In this document: positions 47,915-59,442 of the stretch, piece by piece | How the letters are laid out: each line of letters opens with the position of its first letter | Position numbering within the stretch: the stretch's first letter is position 1 | Assembly (NCBI GenBank): GCA_014529385.2 | Contig: CM043959.1 | Coordinates: forward strand, 57,020,753 to 57,084,752 | Direction of reading: 5' to 3' | Origin: Adiantum capillus-veneris | Taxonomy: Eukaryota; Streptophyta; Polypodiopsida; Polypodiales; Pteridaceae | DNA length: 64,000 nucleotides | The notes under the pieces: generated by a model | Told to the model about the DNA's origin: nothing | The model's input: only the letters and a program-made list of their open reading frames with translations | The model's database searches: none | Made by a program: the position numbers and the translations under genes

Positions 47915-48514
47915 CTATTTGCTCGAGGGATTTGCCTCCTCCTTGGGCACATTTTCTTCATGAGAGATCTCCTTGTTTTTCTTATTCTTTTCCTCATATG
48001 AGAGATCTTCACATACAAAACATTTTGTATCCCTCAAATAGATCCAACTATTATCAAGGATAATCTTTTGCTTGGTCTCATTGGGCATGGTGCATACAAT
48101 TGGCCATTCTCCCGAGCGAGGAGCTCCTTGCTTCCCCACTCTATGTGCTCCATAGACCATAACTCCGGACATGCCAAAGTGGGTTCTGAAGAAATCTTTG
48201 ATAAAAATGGCAAGAGAAGGAGGTGTCTCTAGCTTCTCTTTGGGAATTCCATGAATAACAACGTTCTTGGAACGTCGCTTCCGTTCCTTCAACTCCTCCA
48301 CATCCACATTCTCAACATTCATTGTTTGAACCATATCTTGCATGAATGAGGAATTAGAAACCACATTGATATCATATACATCAGCCCAAGACTTATTTGT
48401 GCACACAATTTTCATGTCGCATACATCTCGGCTCATGGTGTCAAATTTCTCCTCTTTCAATACATGGTCATGCTCTACTTTGCTCATCCTCTTCTTCAAA
48501 GCATTTAAGTCCAC
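47915..48514 (-). CDS. LINE ORF1 protein, coiled-coil and RRM-like type
   Basis: About 200 open codons. Residues 1-35 (NALKKRMSKVEHDHVLKEEK) look like a short coiled coil. Residues about 80-190 resemble the L1-ORF1p core: KNVVIHGIPKEK, then AHRVGKQG..., a P-I-V-C-T segment, KQKIILDN and EDLSYEEKNKK. No CCHC knuckle is seen. Such proteins bind element RNA. Typical angiosperm L1 ORF1 ends in zinc knuckles, so this family is unusual. There is no convincing ATG: the frame is open upstream to a TAA about 50 bases from the (GA)n junction, so the N-terminus is probably truncated. Confidence 0.68.
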   Translation of the reverse strand: MDLNALKKRMSKVEHDHVLKEEKFDTMSRDVCDMKIVCTNKSWADVYDINVVSNSSFMQDMVQTMNVENVDVEELKERKRRSKNVVIHGIPKEKLETPPSLAIFIKDFFRTHFGMSGVMVYGAHRVGKQGAPRSGEWPIVCTMPNETKQKIILDNSWIYLRDTKCFVCEDLSYEEKNKKNKEISHEENVPKEEANPSSK

Positions 48515-48554
48515 ACGAGAGCATTTACATTCCTTCCCTTACTCTTCAAGTTGC

Positions 48555-48555
<1 letters not shown>

Positions 48556-48631
<76 letters not shown>
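48556..48631 (+). repeat. (GA)n at LINE copy 2 5' side
   Basis: The LINE is thus flanked by GA/TC tracts on both sides (44557-44662 and here). Confidence 0.96.
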
Positions 48632-48632
<1 letters not shown>

Positions 48633-48730
48633 GGCCTTGTTGCGTGGATGAAGGGCCTCTTATGAGAGCAATCAAGCCTCATGTCTTTCTTATCTGTACC
48701 TTGCCTTGCGATCTTGCACCCCTAGCAATG

Positions 48731-48778
<48 letters not shown>

Positions 48779-48892
48779 TGTGGGCACAGCTTCATAGAAT
48801 ACACGCATTTACACACATACACAGGCGCAAGTAACATGGAGGGACATCATGAGAACGTCTTGGGAGCTGATGGCATGGGTCACATAGAAGTT

Positions 48893-48936
<44 letters not shown>

Positions 48937-49180
48937 AGAACAACCCTTACCATTGCACGACGTCTACCATGCTAACCCTTGTGGACGCAGTGTACGCTTA
49001 GAGAATGCAAGCACAGGCACAGGTAGCAACACAACAATGTGACATAGAGGACATCTATAGAGACACACCCACCTTTAATGTGTGCTACCACGAGCACCTA
49101 CAACTCTCTCTCAGCCATGTTGGTGAGAACCTTAGCCTCGTCTGATTTTGCATTGCCCATCATCCATGCAGCAGGCCCAC
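48632..49180 (-). repeat. 100-bp module, (CT)n, (GT)n and R230 copy d
   Basis: 48632-48725 matches 37757-37860. (CT)n occupies about 48731-48771, and (GT)n about 48896-48933. 48945-49180 is R230 in reverse orientation. No gene is seen. Confidence 0.85.
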
Positions 49181-49261
49181 TTCTCTCTCTCTCTCTCTCT
49201 CTTGCCTTGGTTCTCATGGAAGGGAAGACTTCATTTCCTTGATATGGAGATGAGAACCAAG

Positions 49262-49325
<64 letters not shown>

Positions 49326-49498
49326 ATAAGTTCAGTGCCAGGAGTGCAAGGGTTCCAAGGCGAGGTGCAGATAAGAAAGGCATGAGCCTGATTGCCGTCA
49401 TCAGAGGCCCGTCATCCCTTCAACATGGCCATTTTCTCTCTCTCTCCTCTCCTCTCTCTCTTCTCTCTCTCAGACTCTCTCTCTCCTCTCTCCTCTCT

Positions 49499-49564
<66 letters not shown>

Positions 49565-49608
49565 TGCCAGGCGGTCTTTAGAATTTAAGTGCTTTCACCG
49601 ATTGCAGA

Positions 49609-49651
<43 letters not shown>

Positions 49652-49673
49652 CTCTCTCCTTCTCTCTCTCTCC

Positions 49674-49710
<37 letters not shown>

Positions 49711-49712
49711 TG
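49181..49712. repeat. Cluster of GA/CT microsatellites with short unique islands
   Basis: (CT)n at 49179-49202, (GA)n at about 49265-49326, (CT)n impure at about 49434-49561 and about 49613-49711. The islands between (for example 49327-49430, related to 37790-37870) are pieces of the same modules. Ser-Leu frames here are artefacts. Confidence 0.9.
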
Positions 49713-50160
49713 CCGGAGTTAACCAAGAGTGCCACATGTCGCGGGGGGGGGGGGAGATCCCTCTGCTTCAAGAGTAAGATAATGCCTATGAAATTGGCTA
49801 TCCAAGGTAACTCCGAGTCCGCAACCAAGGTAACAATAGGTGTTTTTACTTAGCAGAGGTAATCGTAGTGCCTCCATGGAATATGAGAACTTTGGAAGGC
49901 GTTCATAACCTACAGGAGCATGCATGCACGTCTTGTGATTCCCATCTACGCACACATACATGCTTGCGTTCCCTTCCTCCCTTTACAGTGTTCATGAAAA
50001 ATTATTTTTCCAAACATACTAAATTCCTTTCCTTTAATTTGCCAGCATGAAATTTTAGCAAATTATTTCTATTTTGCGAGTTTTACACTATGTTTCTGTA
50101 TTTTTGCCATGGAATTTCTTCTTTTCCTCCCGACCTCAATCGAGAATTTTGAAATTGAAA
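49713..50160 (-). repeat. Helitron internal block, inverted copy of 35640-36106
   Basis: Reverse complement of the Hel-2 block, from the (CT)n junction ('ccggagttaaccaagagtg') to 'gaaattgaaaac', where the gag element begins. Contains poly(G) at about 49742-49753. Confidence 0.85.
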
Positions 50161-50164
50161 ACAA

Positions 50165-51103
50165 TGGATGGGGGGAAAGGGAAAAACACGTGGAACCCAA
50201 ATAGTCTACCTCTCTATAGCCCAGGATAATCATTGCACCCCAATCCACTAGAGTTCACCTTTAAAACTCGCACAATTAATCCACACCGGTTGTTTATGAT
50301 TGTGCTGCAGCACACATGCTCTCACTTTCTCTCTCAGACATACAAACGCCTGGGGAGGAATTACATCTCCAACACCGGCACCGGCTTCTCGGAATAGAGC
50401 AAAGAGAAGAAGGGGGGAAAGGGGAAGAAACGACACCAAAAATTGATATAGTTTGCTTCAATTATGACAAAAAAATATTGTCTACACCATCATCAAAACC
50501 TGCTACAACAGCTCGGCATGGAGACCTCGAGAACAAAGAAAAAATGGCAACTTTGGTTTCACCGCTCGTGCGGATCTCCATGCTGAGAGCATCGCAGAGA
50601 AGAACCTCTATGATGGCACCTCTGCCTCAAAATAAAGTTTGCCTTTGTCTTGCCTTGAGAGCTCAGGAAAACCTTCTCCTTGGGCAAAAACAGTCCCCTC
50701 TTTCTTCTTCTTGGGCCATCCTCAAGGAGCTCTCCGAGTTGCTCTTCCCAACCCCAAAAATTGCAAAACGGCCCCCCCTATTGGGCATGCGAGCGTTTTC
50801 CTCTTATAGCTCCCAAACTATTCTTAGCCCTTGCATGGCAAGTGACAGATCCCCTTCTATTGTTTTTCACCACCCGATGTACTTGAGCCTTAAGCAACAT
50901 GAACCCATACTTACCCAAGAGGGGCCCCAACGGTACCTTCAGTGCTCCCAACCTCTCTCTCAAAAGGGTTTTTCCCCAATGGGGCATGGGAACTTCCCCC
51001 AATCAACCTGACACATCACCACTTGACCATTACTGGCTATCGTCACCGCACCACCAATCGGCCACCCATTGGGGCCAAAATTGTCGGCGTTGCCCCTCGT
51101 GCA
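50165..51103 (-). mobile_element. TE-6 putative 3' LTR
   Basis: About 940 bp beginning 'tggatgggggg'. It is repeated in direct orientation at 55353-56330 with moderate divergence (shared 'ctctcaaaagggtttttcccc', 'aagagaagaaggggggaa'). Gag-like sequence lies between, and the left end coincides with the point where the Helitron block is interrupted, so the pair is best read as LTRs. Target duplication could not be shown. Frames inside are not genes. Confidence 0.55.
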
Positions 51104-51234
51104 TTTTCAATATGGCATGTCTGCTTAACTGGACTCTCCATCTCTTCTGAGCCCGTACACTCCTCTCTGCTAGCATCATCAAGATCTTGTTCTTCAACCA
51201 CTGGCTCCTACTCCACTTGCCCATCATCTTCAAT

Positions 51235-51834
51235 TTATTGTTCTTCGATCACATCTTCTACCGTTGCATCATGCTCCACCAAAGTAGAGAGAGATTCTCC
51301 GCGCACCATATCATCTTGGTCCTCATCCGTAAGCAAGGCTGCATCACCCCATTTGGCAAAATCCTGCACCGTTTCTACATGCATGTCCTCATAAGTGGAC
51401 ATAGACTCCTCCATTTGATCCTCACTAGGCATATCCTCCATTTGATCCTCACTAGGCATATCCGCATGAACTACCCCCTGCTTCCCAGACATACCCACCA
51501 TATGTCCATGCACATGGAAAAGATCATACTCTTCATACCTAGACTGGGTTGACTGTGTTTCCAAGCTTGTATCTGCATCCATGGAGCTGCACTTGCTTGG
51601 ATCAACCTCATCTTTTGTTTCCAACTCTGGAATCTCTGCCAAGTTTACTGCCTTGACTTCATCTGCAAATCTTACCCTCTGGTCTTTACCATCTTTTAAA
51701 GAAAACTGAACATCCATACCTCGATTTTGTAACATTTTCCTTGCCTGATCTGGAATTGTCTCCACATCTTGCACAATTGGAGCCTCGCTAATTTGCAACC
51801 TCGGCATGGGAACCCCCCATCTCTTTGCATCCAC
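51235..51834 (-). CDS. TE-6 acidic reading frame downstream of gag, unrecognised
   Basis: About 200 codons, Asp/Glu/Met-rich, with a tandem repeat MPSEDQMEDMPSEDQMEE near residues 125-142. No known domain. It follows the gag fragment on the same strand and precedes the putative 3' LTR, so it is likely part of the same element. It could be a low-complexity part of Gag. No RT, protease or integrase motif is seen. Confidence 0.4.
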   Translation of the reverse strand: MDAKRWGVPMPRLQISEAPIVQDVETIPDQARKMLQNRGMDVQFSLKDGKDQRVRFADEVKAVNLAEIPELETKDEVDPSKCSSMDADTSLETQSTQSRYEEYDLFHVHGHMVGMSGKQGVVHADMPSEDQMEDMPSEDQMEESMSTYEDMHVETVQDFAKWGDAALLTDEDQDDMVRGESLSTLVEHDATVEDVIEEQ

Positions 51835-52099
51835 AAAACCCTAGGTTCTTCCCGCACTGGTACACTCCTTTGCCCCACTTTCAACTCAACTCTCACCACT
51901 TCCATTTGCTTTGGCATCAACACATCTGACAAACCCTGCTTGGCCTGCCGCTTCTTTAATATTTTTTTGGTCCGACCTCAGTATATGACTCAGGCCCATC
52001 CGTCTCCACTTTATCCCTGACTTCCTCATGTGGACAATAAAAAAACTTGCTCAATTTTAGAAAATTAACACTTTGAGTACCAGTTACCTCCATGAGCTC

Positions 52100-52414
52100 T
52101 CACCAAAGGGCTTCAAATTCCCATATGAATGCCTGGAAATCTCCGTCGAGATTCTGTTTTAAACCGTCCAGCTTACTCTTTACCTCATGCATCTGCACTG
52201 CTGGCACGTACGAACGCCAAAAAGCAGCTTCCAAATATTCACAGTTCAACTTTTCTCTTGCTGGTAGCTCATCAAACCACCACTTTGCACTTCCCCCAAC
52301 CAACAGTGGGAAAATCCTCACCATACCTTCTCCTCTTGTCAACCTGTTTTCCAACACAAATAAGCCATAATCCTGCAGCCACACTTCCGCATCTTCCAAC
52401 CCAGTCCAAGCCAT
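52100..52414 (-). pseudogene. gag: TE-6 Gag capsid fragment
   Basis: About 105 codons with a Gag capsid pattern: WLQDYGLFVLENRL, then FPLLVGGSAKWWFDELP and LEAAFWRSYVP, corresponding to the A-x-x-W...L..AF...Y core of retrotrans_gag. The frame ends at 52100; continuation toward 51834 is broken. Upstream at 52500-52549 a poly(C) run interrupts the sequence. Confidence 0.62.
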
Positions 52415-52497
52415 CCTGCACCATCTCTGCTCTTTACATTCCGCACTTCACTTGTTGAAGGCCTCCTTTTGAAATCAACCCATCTCTCTCGCTATAG

Positions 52498-52499
<2 letters not shown>

Positions 52500-52549
<50 letters not shown>
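52500..52549 (+). repeat. Poly(C) run of 50
   Basis: Fifty C in a row, then T, six C, and a poly(A) at about 52563-52575. Homopolymers of this length are rare and may be an assembly artefact or a real tract. Confidence 0.85.
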
Positions 52550-52552
<3 letters not shown>

Positions 52553-52559
52553 CCCCTTC

Positions 52560-52981
52560 TCAAAAAAAAAAAAAATCTCAAGCACAAGGCGTGTGAACGA
52601 CCACTTGAGAATCAAGATAAACAAAATCCCCAGTAAAAGCTTTCACCGAAGCAGAAAATCTTGCATGATAAGGAGCCTTTGTCCTCAAGTACCGGAGGAG
52701 CCACTGGTAATCATTTTTCTCCCTCTTTTATTTTCTCCTCAAAGGGCTCTACTTTCAAAATAATTGATAACTATATTAGTAAATAAGAGGGCACTCAATG
52801 GTTTGTACAACCATGGCCACCACCTTCTTACAAAAGCAAATAAGGGGGGCCTCCTTCTCATTATCACCTCTTTCCACCTTGTCCTCTTCCATCCATGGAG
52901 CCCTCCCTCTCCTTGTCTTCTCTCTCTCTCACACTCTCTCTCTTGGCTGAAATTTTCACTTTTTTGTCCCTTTTTCTCTCT

Positions 52982-53026
<45 letters not shown>

Positions 53027-53049
53027 CAACAAAAAAACTTTAAATCCCT

Positions 53050-53086
<37 letters not shown>

Positions 53087-53201
53087 CTGAAAACAGCCAA
53101 TTTTCAGCACACATAGAGTACATGCACACACTCACACTCTTCTCTCTCACTCTCATGTCTTTCCCAAGCTCTCCATAACTGAAAATTGCTGTTTTTTTCA
53201 G

Positions 53202-53251
<50 letters not shown>

Positions 53252-55352
53252 TCACATACACAACTTACCATCAATACACACCCCTCTCATAATCACCACC
53301 AAACACTCTCACAAATCATCCCATAAGCCCAAAATAGTCAAGTTACCTCCACCATCAATTTGCACACATGCACATGCTCTCGTATATACGCGCTTCGTGC
53401 CAACAGCTTCAATGAAGTGACCACCATTGTGACAACCGCAAAGGCATTCAACTATGACCACTACAAACGATACGATGCAAGGGAAGCTTGTCCGAGCGAA
53501 GCATCAAGTTACGGAAGTGCCAATTAGGTGGGCCATGACTACGTTCACATCAATTACAAATGACAACATCAACCTTGTAATCATCTTTTACTCCACCCAC
53601 GCCCTCATAATCACTCTTTTGTGTGTTAACACAAAATCTTTGTATATTTTTTTACTCTAGATTTGAAATCTAGGGCATGAGTGAGAGAAACAAAGCCATA
53701 ATAAATGAAGTCTTAGCCAAAGATAGAGTCACTACCGCTATAAGTGGCGGATTTATCTTCTCCAACGACAAACCACCTTCGGCAAACTCTTGTCAAAAAC
53801 CCTCTCTCCTCTCTCAAATAAGCTAGCTACGACAAGCATACCTTGTAAAAACCCCATTCCTCTACTCTCCTTCCCTCTCCATCTCTCTCTTCCCCTACTA
53901 TTTTCTCTCTGTGGACCTCTATCACAAGCATCATTGCATCACACATGGCCAATCCACGGTCACATGGTGTGGGTCACGTCCCGATAAAAATATAAGAAAA
54001 TCCCACCCTCTTTTCCTATATAAGAAGGTGTCTCTATCACCAAAACAACGCTCTCACCACTACACAATCTCTATGTTATTAAAAGTTATGAGGATTTTGA
54101 AGCGTAGGCACCATGCCTCCACACTTCTAACATAGCTAGAAGGGTTAGTCCATGTAAAAGAGCATTGGGAGACACCATCACACCATAATGGTAAGGAGGT
54201 TATGCACACAAGCTACTCATCAACACATATCCCACCTCCATCATCATCAACCGTTACGCCTTGGTGCAATTTGAAGTGGAGGATTCAACATTCAACAAGA
54301 GTGAAGGTTACCCTCACACCACTTCTTGACATCATCTCCACCCATCGACGAGGCACCCATGGTCTCCTACTTCCTCTCTTGTTCCTCTCCATCCATTATC
54401 TCTCCCTACAAATAATATACTCTTTTCGTTATGTCATTCTTTCTATTGTGATGGATTTGAAGTATGTCACATAGTTGTTTACTTCTTTTGCGTTGTATGT
54501 AAAGGTGTGAGGGTTCGCCACCTTAGGGTTGTTTTGTTCTTATATTGCATGTATTGGTGTGCGGGTTCGCCACCTCTTGTGTGAGTATTATAATGTCCAC
54601 GCACCTACATTCACAACTCTCACTATCTATCTCCACTTCTTTCTCTACCACCTCATATCACAATTCATAATATGTTCAACTGCGTGACATGGTGTATGGT
54701 GTGCTATATAGTATTTTCATTGGACCCTAGCCGCATTTCAAGCTAGGTGGTGCCCCTATTGTTTCCCTTTCATGGTGAGGCCGTCATGCGTTAGCCCTTG
54801 TGTTGAGTCCACCGGGTCTATAATGCAAATCTGCCTCTCATTTGGTACCCACACTGAGGAGGGCTCTTGAAACCTTCAGTTTACAGTACTGACATTTTTA
54901 CTTCTCTTCATAGATGGGTGGCTTCTTGAATTCTCCAAGTGGACCACCGAAGAGGAGGAGCTTCAAGAAAGCTTGACGCAAGTCATCAAGACACTCTTGC
55001 CAGGGTGTTGTATTGTTAGCATAGAAGAGGTGGTAAGACCCTCTTTCCCTACTCAAACTATTTACATTTCTCATTATCCTTGCAAGCGTAAAAGCAAGGC
55101 ACAAGCCGCATCATGCTCACACTGTTGCCATAAACCACACCTCCGATATGAGTGCAACCCAAAGTGAAGAAAAAGCCATCATTTTCTCCCTCGACATCCA
55201 CATGGGCATTCTTACTTTGGTAGGCTTTCAAGTAGCACCAGGCTTCTCTACACCTACACCCCCATCTTTGCCACCTATTCCACCTATGCCCACAACAATT
55301 TTGTCTTCAAACAAGAGCCATCAGATAGCTTCTCAATGGGGGCACCAAAACA
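52560..55352 (-). other. TE-6 putative leader, non-coding, with CT and CA tracts
   Basis: (CT)n at about 52976-53022, (CA)n at 53051-53082 and 53202-53247. The remainder has no convincing gene. On the minus strand next to the right LTR the sequence TTTTGGTGCCCCCATTG (about 55334-55350) is a weak primer-site candidate. Confidence 0.45.
54907..55170 (+). other. Possible captured exon or zinc-knuckle fragment
   Basis: A frame open from about 54907 reads LLEFSKWTTEEEELQ near its start and CSHCCHKPHLRYEC near 55118-55159, which fits C-x2-C-x4-H-x4-C. The frame is preceded by a pyrimidine-rich stretch ending in 'cttctcttcatag', like a splice acceptor. It is on the strand opposite to the TE-6 gag. 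It could be a captured host exon, a gag remnant of another element, or chance. Confidence 0.3.
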
Positions 55353-56330
55353 TGGATGGGGGGAATGGGGAGCACACCCGAAAACCAAACAGTTTTCCTC
55401 TATATAGCCCATGATACTCACTGCACGCCAATCCACTATAGTTCACCTTCAAAACTCGCATAATTGACACCATCCACACCGGTCCCGTTTATGATCGTAC
55501 CGTAGCACACACCACTCTCTCTTTCTCTCTCACACACACAGACACCCGTGGAGGCACACACATCTATGCCGGCACCGGCTTGTTGAAACAAAGCAAAGAG
55601 AAGAAGGGGGGGAAGGGGAGGAAATGACACTAGAAATCGATATAGTATGCTTCAATTATGGTAAAGAAACATCGTCTACACCATCATTAAAACCTGCTAC
55701 AATAGCTCGGCATGGAGACCTTGAGCAACAAAGTAAAAACGACAAATTTGGTTTCACCACTCATGCGGCTCTCCTCGCTGAGAGCATCGCAAAGAAGAAC
55801 CTCTATGATGGAACCTCTGCTCCAAAAGAAAGCTTGCATTCGTCCTGCGTTGAGAGCTCAGGAACATGCCTCCGATTCCTTCTCCTCCATTGAAAGCCTT
55901 CTCCCTTGGGCAAATTCCCCTCTTTCTTCATCTCGGCTCTTCTCAAGGAGCTCTCCAAGTCGCTCTTCCCAACCCCAAAAACTGCAAAACAGGGCCCCCT
56001 ATTGGGCGGCATGTGAGCGTTCTCCTCTTATAGCTCCCGGACTATTTGTAGCCCTTGCATGGTGAGTGATAGATCCCCTTCTATTTTTGACACCACCTAA
56101 TTTACTTGAGCCTCAAGCCACATGAATCCACAGTTACCCAAGCGGGGCATCAACGGCGCCGTCGATGCTCCCAACCTCTCTCTCAAAAGGGTTTTTCCCC
56201 AATGGGGCATGGGAACTTCCCCCAACCGGCCTGACACATCACCATTCGACCACCACCGGCTACTGCCAGCGTGCCACCAACCGACCGCCCATTGATGCCA
56301 AAATTGCCAGTGTCACCGCCCCTCGCGCCA
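55353..56330 (-). mobile_element. TE-6 putative 5' LTR
   Basis: Direct-repeat partner of 50165-51103. The two agree to about the 'cccctcg' near their right ends and then diverge completely. Confidence 0.55.
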
Positions 56331-57384
56331 CTGTGCAGGCAGGCTTGCAAACCACTATGCCCACTGGCGCACCCGCCATAGCCACAAGAGCTCCGAGGTC
56401 CCACTCACTTGATTGTGCGCCATCTCCTATAAGTACCATTCTTTTCACCACTGGCATGTGCATGTGGGATCACCCCCGCCTGCCACGTGTCAACCGTAGG
56501 CGAGTCGCCCCCAACGAGCCTCCGAAGCTTTCCAAGAACTTAGCATTTGTAGTTCAAACCTTCTCCCCTTCCGTGTTACCTGCCATTTGTGGCCCAATGA
56601 TCTAACCGTCGAGCCAAAAGAAACCAATGGGATCTCCTGTCCTCGACTTCGACTTGCCAAGCCGTTGTGGCTTCCTGACCTTGTCGGGCATGCCAACCAA
56701 CACAACTAAAAATTGATAAACTCATCTGGTATAGTCCCGACACACAAATGCTGCCAACTTCATCTTGCAATATCTTACCAATCTGATGGACTATTGACAA
56801 GTCGTAACTTCCCATGGCCTTTACTTGCCGCATAAAATGCATACAATTCCTGGCAAAGCTCCAAAATCACCAGATGGCACATCTACCGAGGTGGCCGACC
56901 CGGCACAGACCTGACCCCCGACAAAACTTCATCTGGAAATAACCTGGTATCCATAGCTCTGATGGATGATCTAAAAAGACCGTCACGCTTGTAAATCAAG
57001 CACTACACACCCATAGCTCCAAACTAGTTTGGACTACCTGGCATCACGTGGCCTATCCGTCTCAGATCTGCAACCACCTCCAACTTCAAACTCAAATATC
57101 TTGTAGCGTCTAGCTCTGTTTGACAATCCATCTGTTCCTTCAACACTTCAAGCTCTACAAATCCAAGCCAAGAACCAACATCTCAAACATTCTTCACCTG
57201 CCACCCTGTGAGGAACTATCTGGAGCCTTTTTGGCCCAGAAAACCACATAAAGCATACATCTCTGCTGCCATTTGCCTACCTAGGCTCTTCCCATCTGCC
57301 CTAGCCCTTTTCCATGCATATCTAAGCATACACATCACCGTCTATGTCCTTTGCTAGGGTCGACACACTTTAGCTACACCAAAG
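56331..57384. other. Unrecognised insert between TE-6 LTR and Helitron block
   Basis: About 1 kb with no long frame. It lies outside the putative 5' LTR but inside the interruption of the Helitron, so it may be the internal 3' end of a further TE-6 unit, as seen for the chromovirus. No motif is firm enough to name. Confidence 0.35.
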
Positions 57385-58102
57385 ACACAATATTAAGCTG
57401 AGACACATTTTTCTCGAACACTATTCCTCTAGCTGTGCTGCTTCAGGCAAGTCAGATATCGAATTCAAGCTCACGTCCTTGATCACCCCCATTGAAGAAA
57501 AGAAATCGCGTATGGACCATGGTCATGAGAATGAGTGGGAAATCAAAGTGCCTGGCTCATGTCTTGTGCGTGAAGGTTGAAGCAAGAGAGAGAAATGGAG
57601 TAGGCCCGTATTGAGCTAGAGACAGCGATCGCCATGGCCGAGTCCGACCCTCAGGACATTGAGAGTTGGGGACGGTTCATTGAGATCCACTTGGCCCATT
57701 GCATTACTACTCCCTCTACTCCATATAGTTAGCCCCCAAACTACTTCACATGCATAGAGCCTGACAGCATCCTCTCACTTCTTCACCTCAAAACCCCTCC
57801 ACCTCTGCACCAACATTACCCAGCTTTGCGTATACTGTTTGTTGGCTACTCACAACCGCTCCTATAGGATTGCTTCCACGTCCCCCCTGCAAGATATTTT
57901 TTCAAGTTTTTACACTATTTTTACATTTTTTTTAATCTTCAGAGAAATTAAATCTCAAGACTAGCGGTATTTTGGGAATCTTGGAGAATTTGAAGGGCAG
58001 TTTGGAAATTTATGCCACAATATTGAGGGTATTTTGGGAATTTTTGAAATATGAGGGATATATTAGAGGGGTATTTTGGTAATTTCCCCAAAGATGAAAG
58101 GG

Positions 58103-58105
<3 letters not shown>
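57385..58105 (-). repeat. Helitron internal block, inverted copy of 34908-35640
   Basis: Resumes at 'gacacaatattaagc' (matching the reverse complement just before 35640) and runs to 'gatgaaagggctac' before (CT)n. It matches Hel-2 along most of its length. Confidence 0.83.
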
Positions 58106-58159
<54 letters not shown>

Positions 58160-58359
58160 CCTTGCTCACCGCCCCTCCTTCAAAACCGATATTTGCTGCA
58201 TGGTCCTCTTTGTGGACAAACCTTGGAAAGCTTCGTTCACTTCTTCACCATACAATCATGTGTAGAATGAGCGAGCATGCAATCCCTTCGCATTTTGATG
58301 AGATATTTGGCAAAGCAAGCTTGTGAGCCTCTTTCTATGCATTGGGTTGAAGGGGTGCT

Positions 58360-58450
<91 letters not shown>
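58106..58450 (+). repeat. (CT)n tracts flanking a 200-bp unique island
   Basis: (CT)n at about 58106-58156 and 58359-58449. The island 58157-58358 is unrecognised; its frames run into Ser-Leu or Arg-Glu repeats and are not called. Confidence 0.92.
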
Positions 58451-58452
<2 letters not shown>

Positions 58453-59442
58453 ACCCCCTTTCAAAGTTGTTCGTGCAGTCGAAAGCTTCATCCGAGCTAC
58501 GCTTCAGGAGTTGTATTTTTCAGCTCCTCTTTTGCTACAGCTACAAGTACACGTACATGAAACATGTGCAGGTTGTTCAAAGACTATTTTGGGATGGTAT
58601 ATATAGCCGTTTTATGGCTATTATGTGCTATTGAGACGGTGTTTATGGGCTGATTAGGAACACTTTTTGGCATCGACATAGTCTCGGGTTTTCAGGCATC
58701 CATCTCCTCATAGGTTCTTGCATACATACAGGACATCCCGGTTTCTTACAAGTTGGAGTGTTTTGTATTAGTACAGATTTCAGTGGGAGTACTTGATGCA
58801 CATATGCATTGTCTTGGCACTTTTGATAGCTCTTGAGCTCTTTTGAGAGTGGTTTTACTCCCCGCACGGATTTGTTTACTGCTTGCACATTTTGTTTGGC
58901 GCCTATTTGAGGGCGTATACTGCACCTTGCAGTATTGTTGACAATGGATGTATGTTGAGTTGCGGAAACTGGCATATGTACCTTCTGTGGAGCCAATTTG
59001 GCTTGTTTTTGGCAGCCCCAACCGTTTCTGAGACTCGATTGGGAGGCCCTTTCTGAGACTGGGCTGGTCTCTTGTCTACATAACCTTTTGTGAGGGTCGA
59101 TAGGGTGAGGTTTTCTTGAGTTGGGGGATTCTCAAATGTTGAGATCCTTTTGGTGATACAGGTTGTTGGAGTACCCCTTTTTCGTGGCCTCGCCATAGGA
59201 CATGTACAGAGAGGGCTAGGTGCATTTGATGCCATGGCAGTCTTGGGTTAGTTTTTTGATTGTTTATGCACAGTTAGTGGTTGATGCACTTGTCTTATGC
59301 TCTGAGAGCATTACTTTTGATGCGTTACTGATCTCTTGTGACAGTTTTGGATTGAGATTCTGTCTGTTTTTTTGGGGAAACTCTATCAAATTTTTTCCAA
59401 AATTACTAGTGTTTATCTCCATATTATCTTTAGTTTGTAGCG
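58451..59442 (+). other. Leader of Copia element (presumed), no LTR recognised
   Basis: Non-coding stretch up to the Copia gag ATG. A motif 'tttctgagact' occurs at about 59025 and 59051. No iMet primer site and no copy of the 3' terminal sequence (63480-63600) is seen here, so the 5' LTR is missing, too diverged, or replaced. Confidence 0.4.

Noticed and set aside
50316-51394. Frames of up to 231 codons within the 50165-51103 repeat
   Set aside because: The second copy at 55353-56330 does not keep the frames, so they are not under protein selection.
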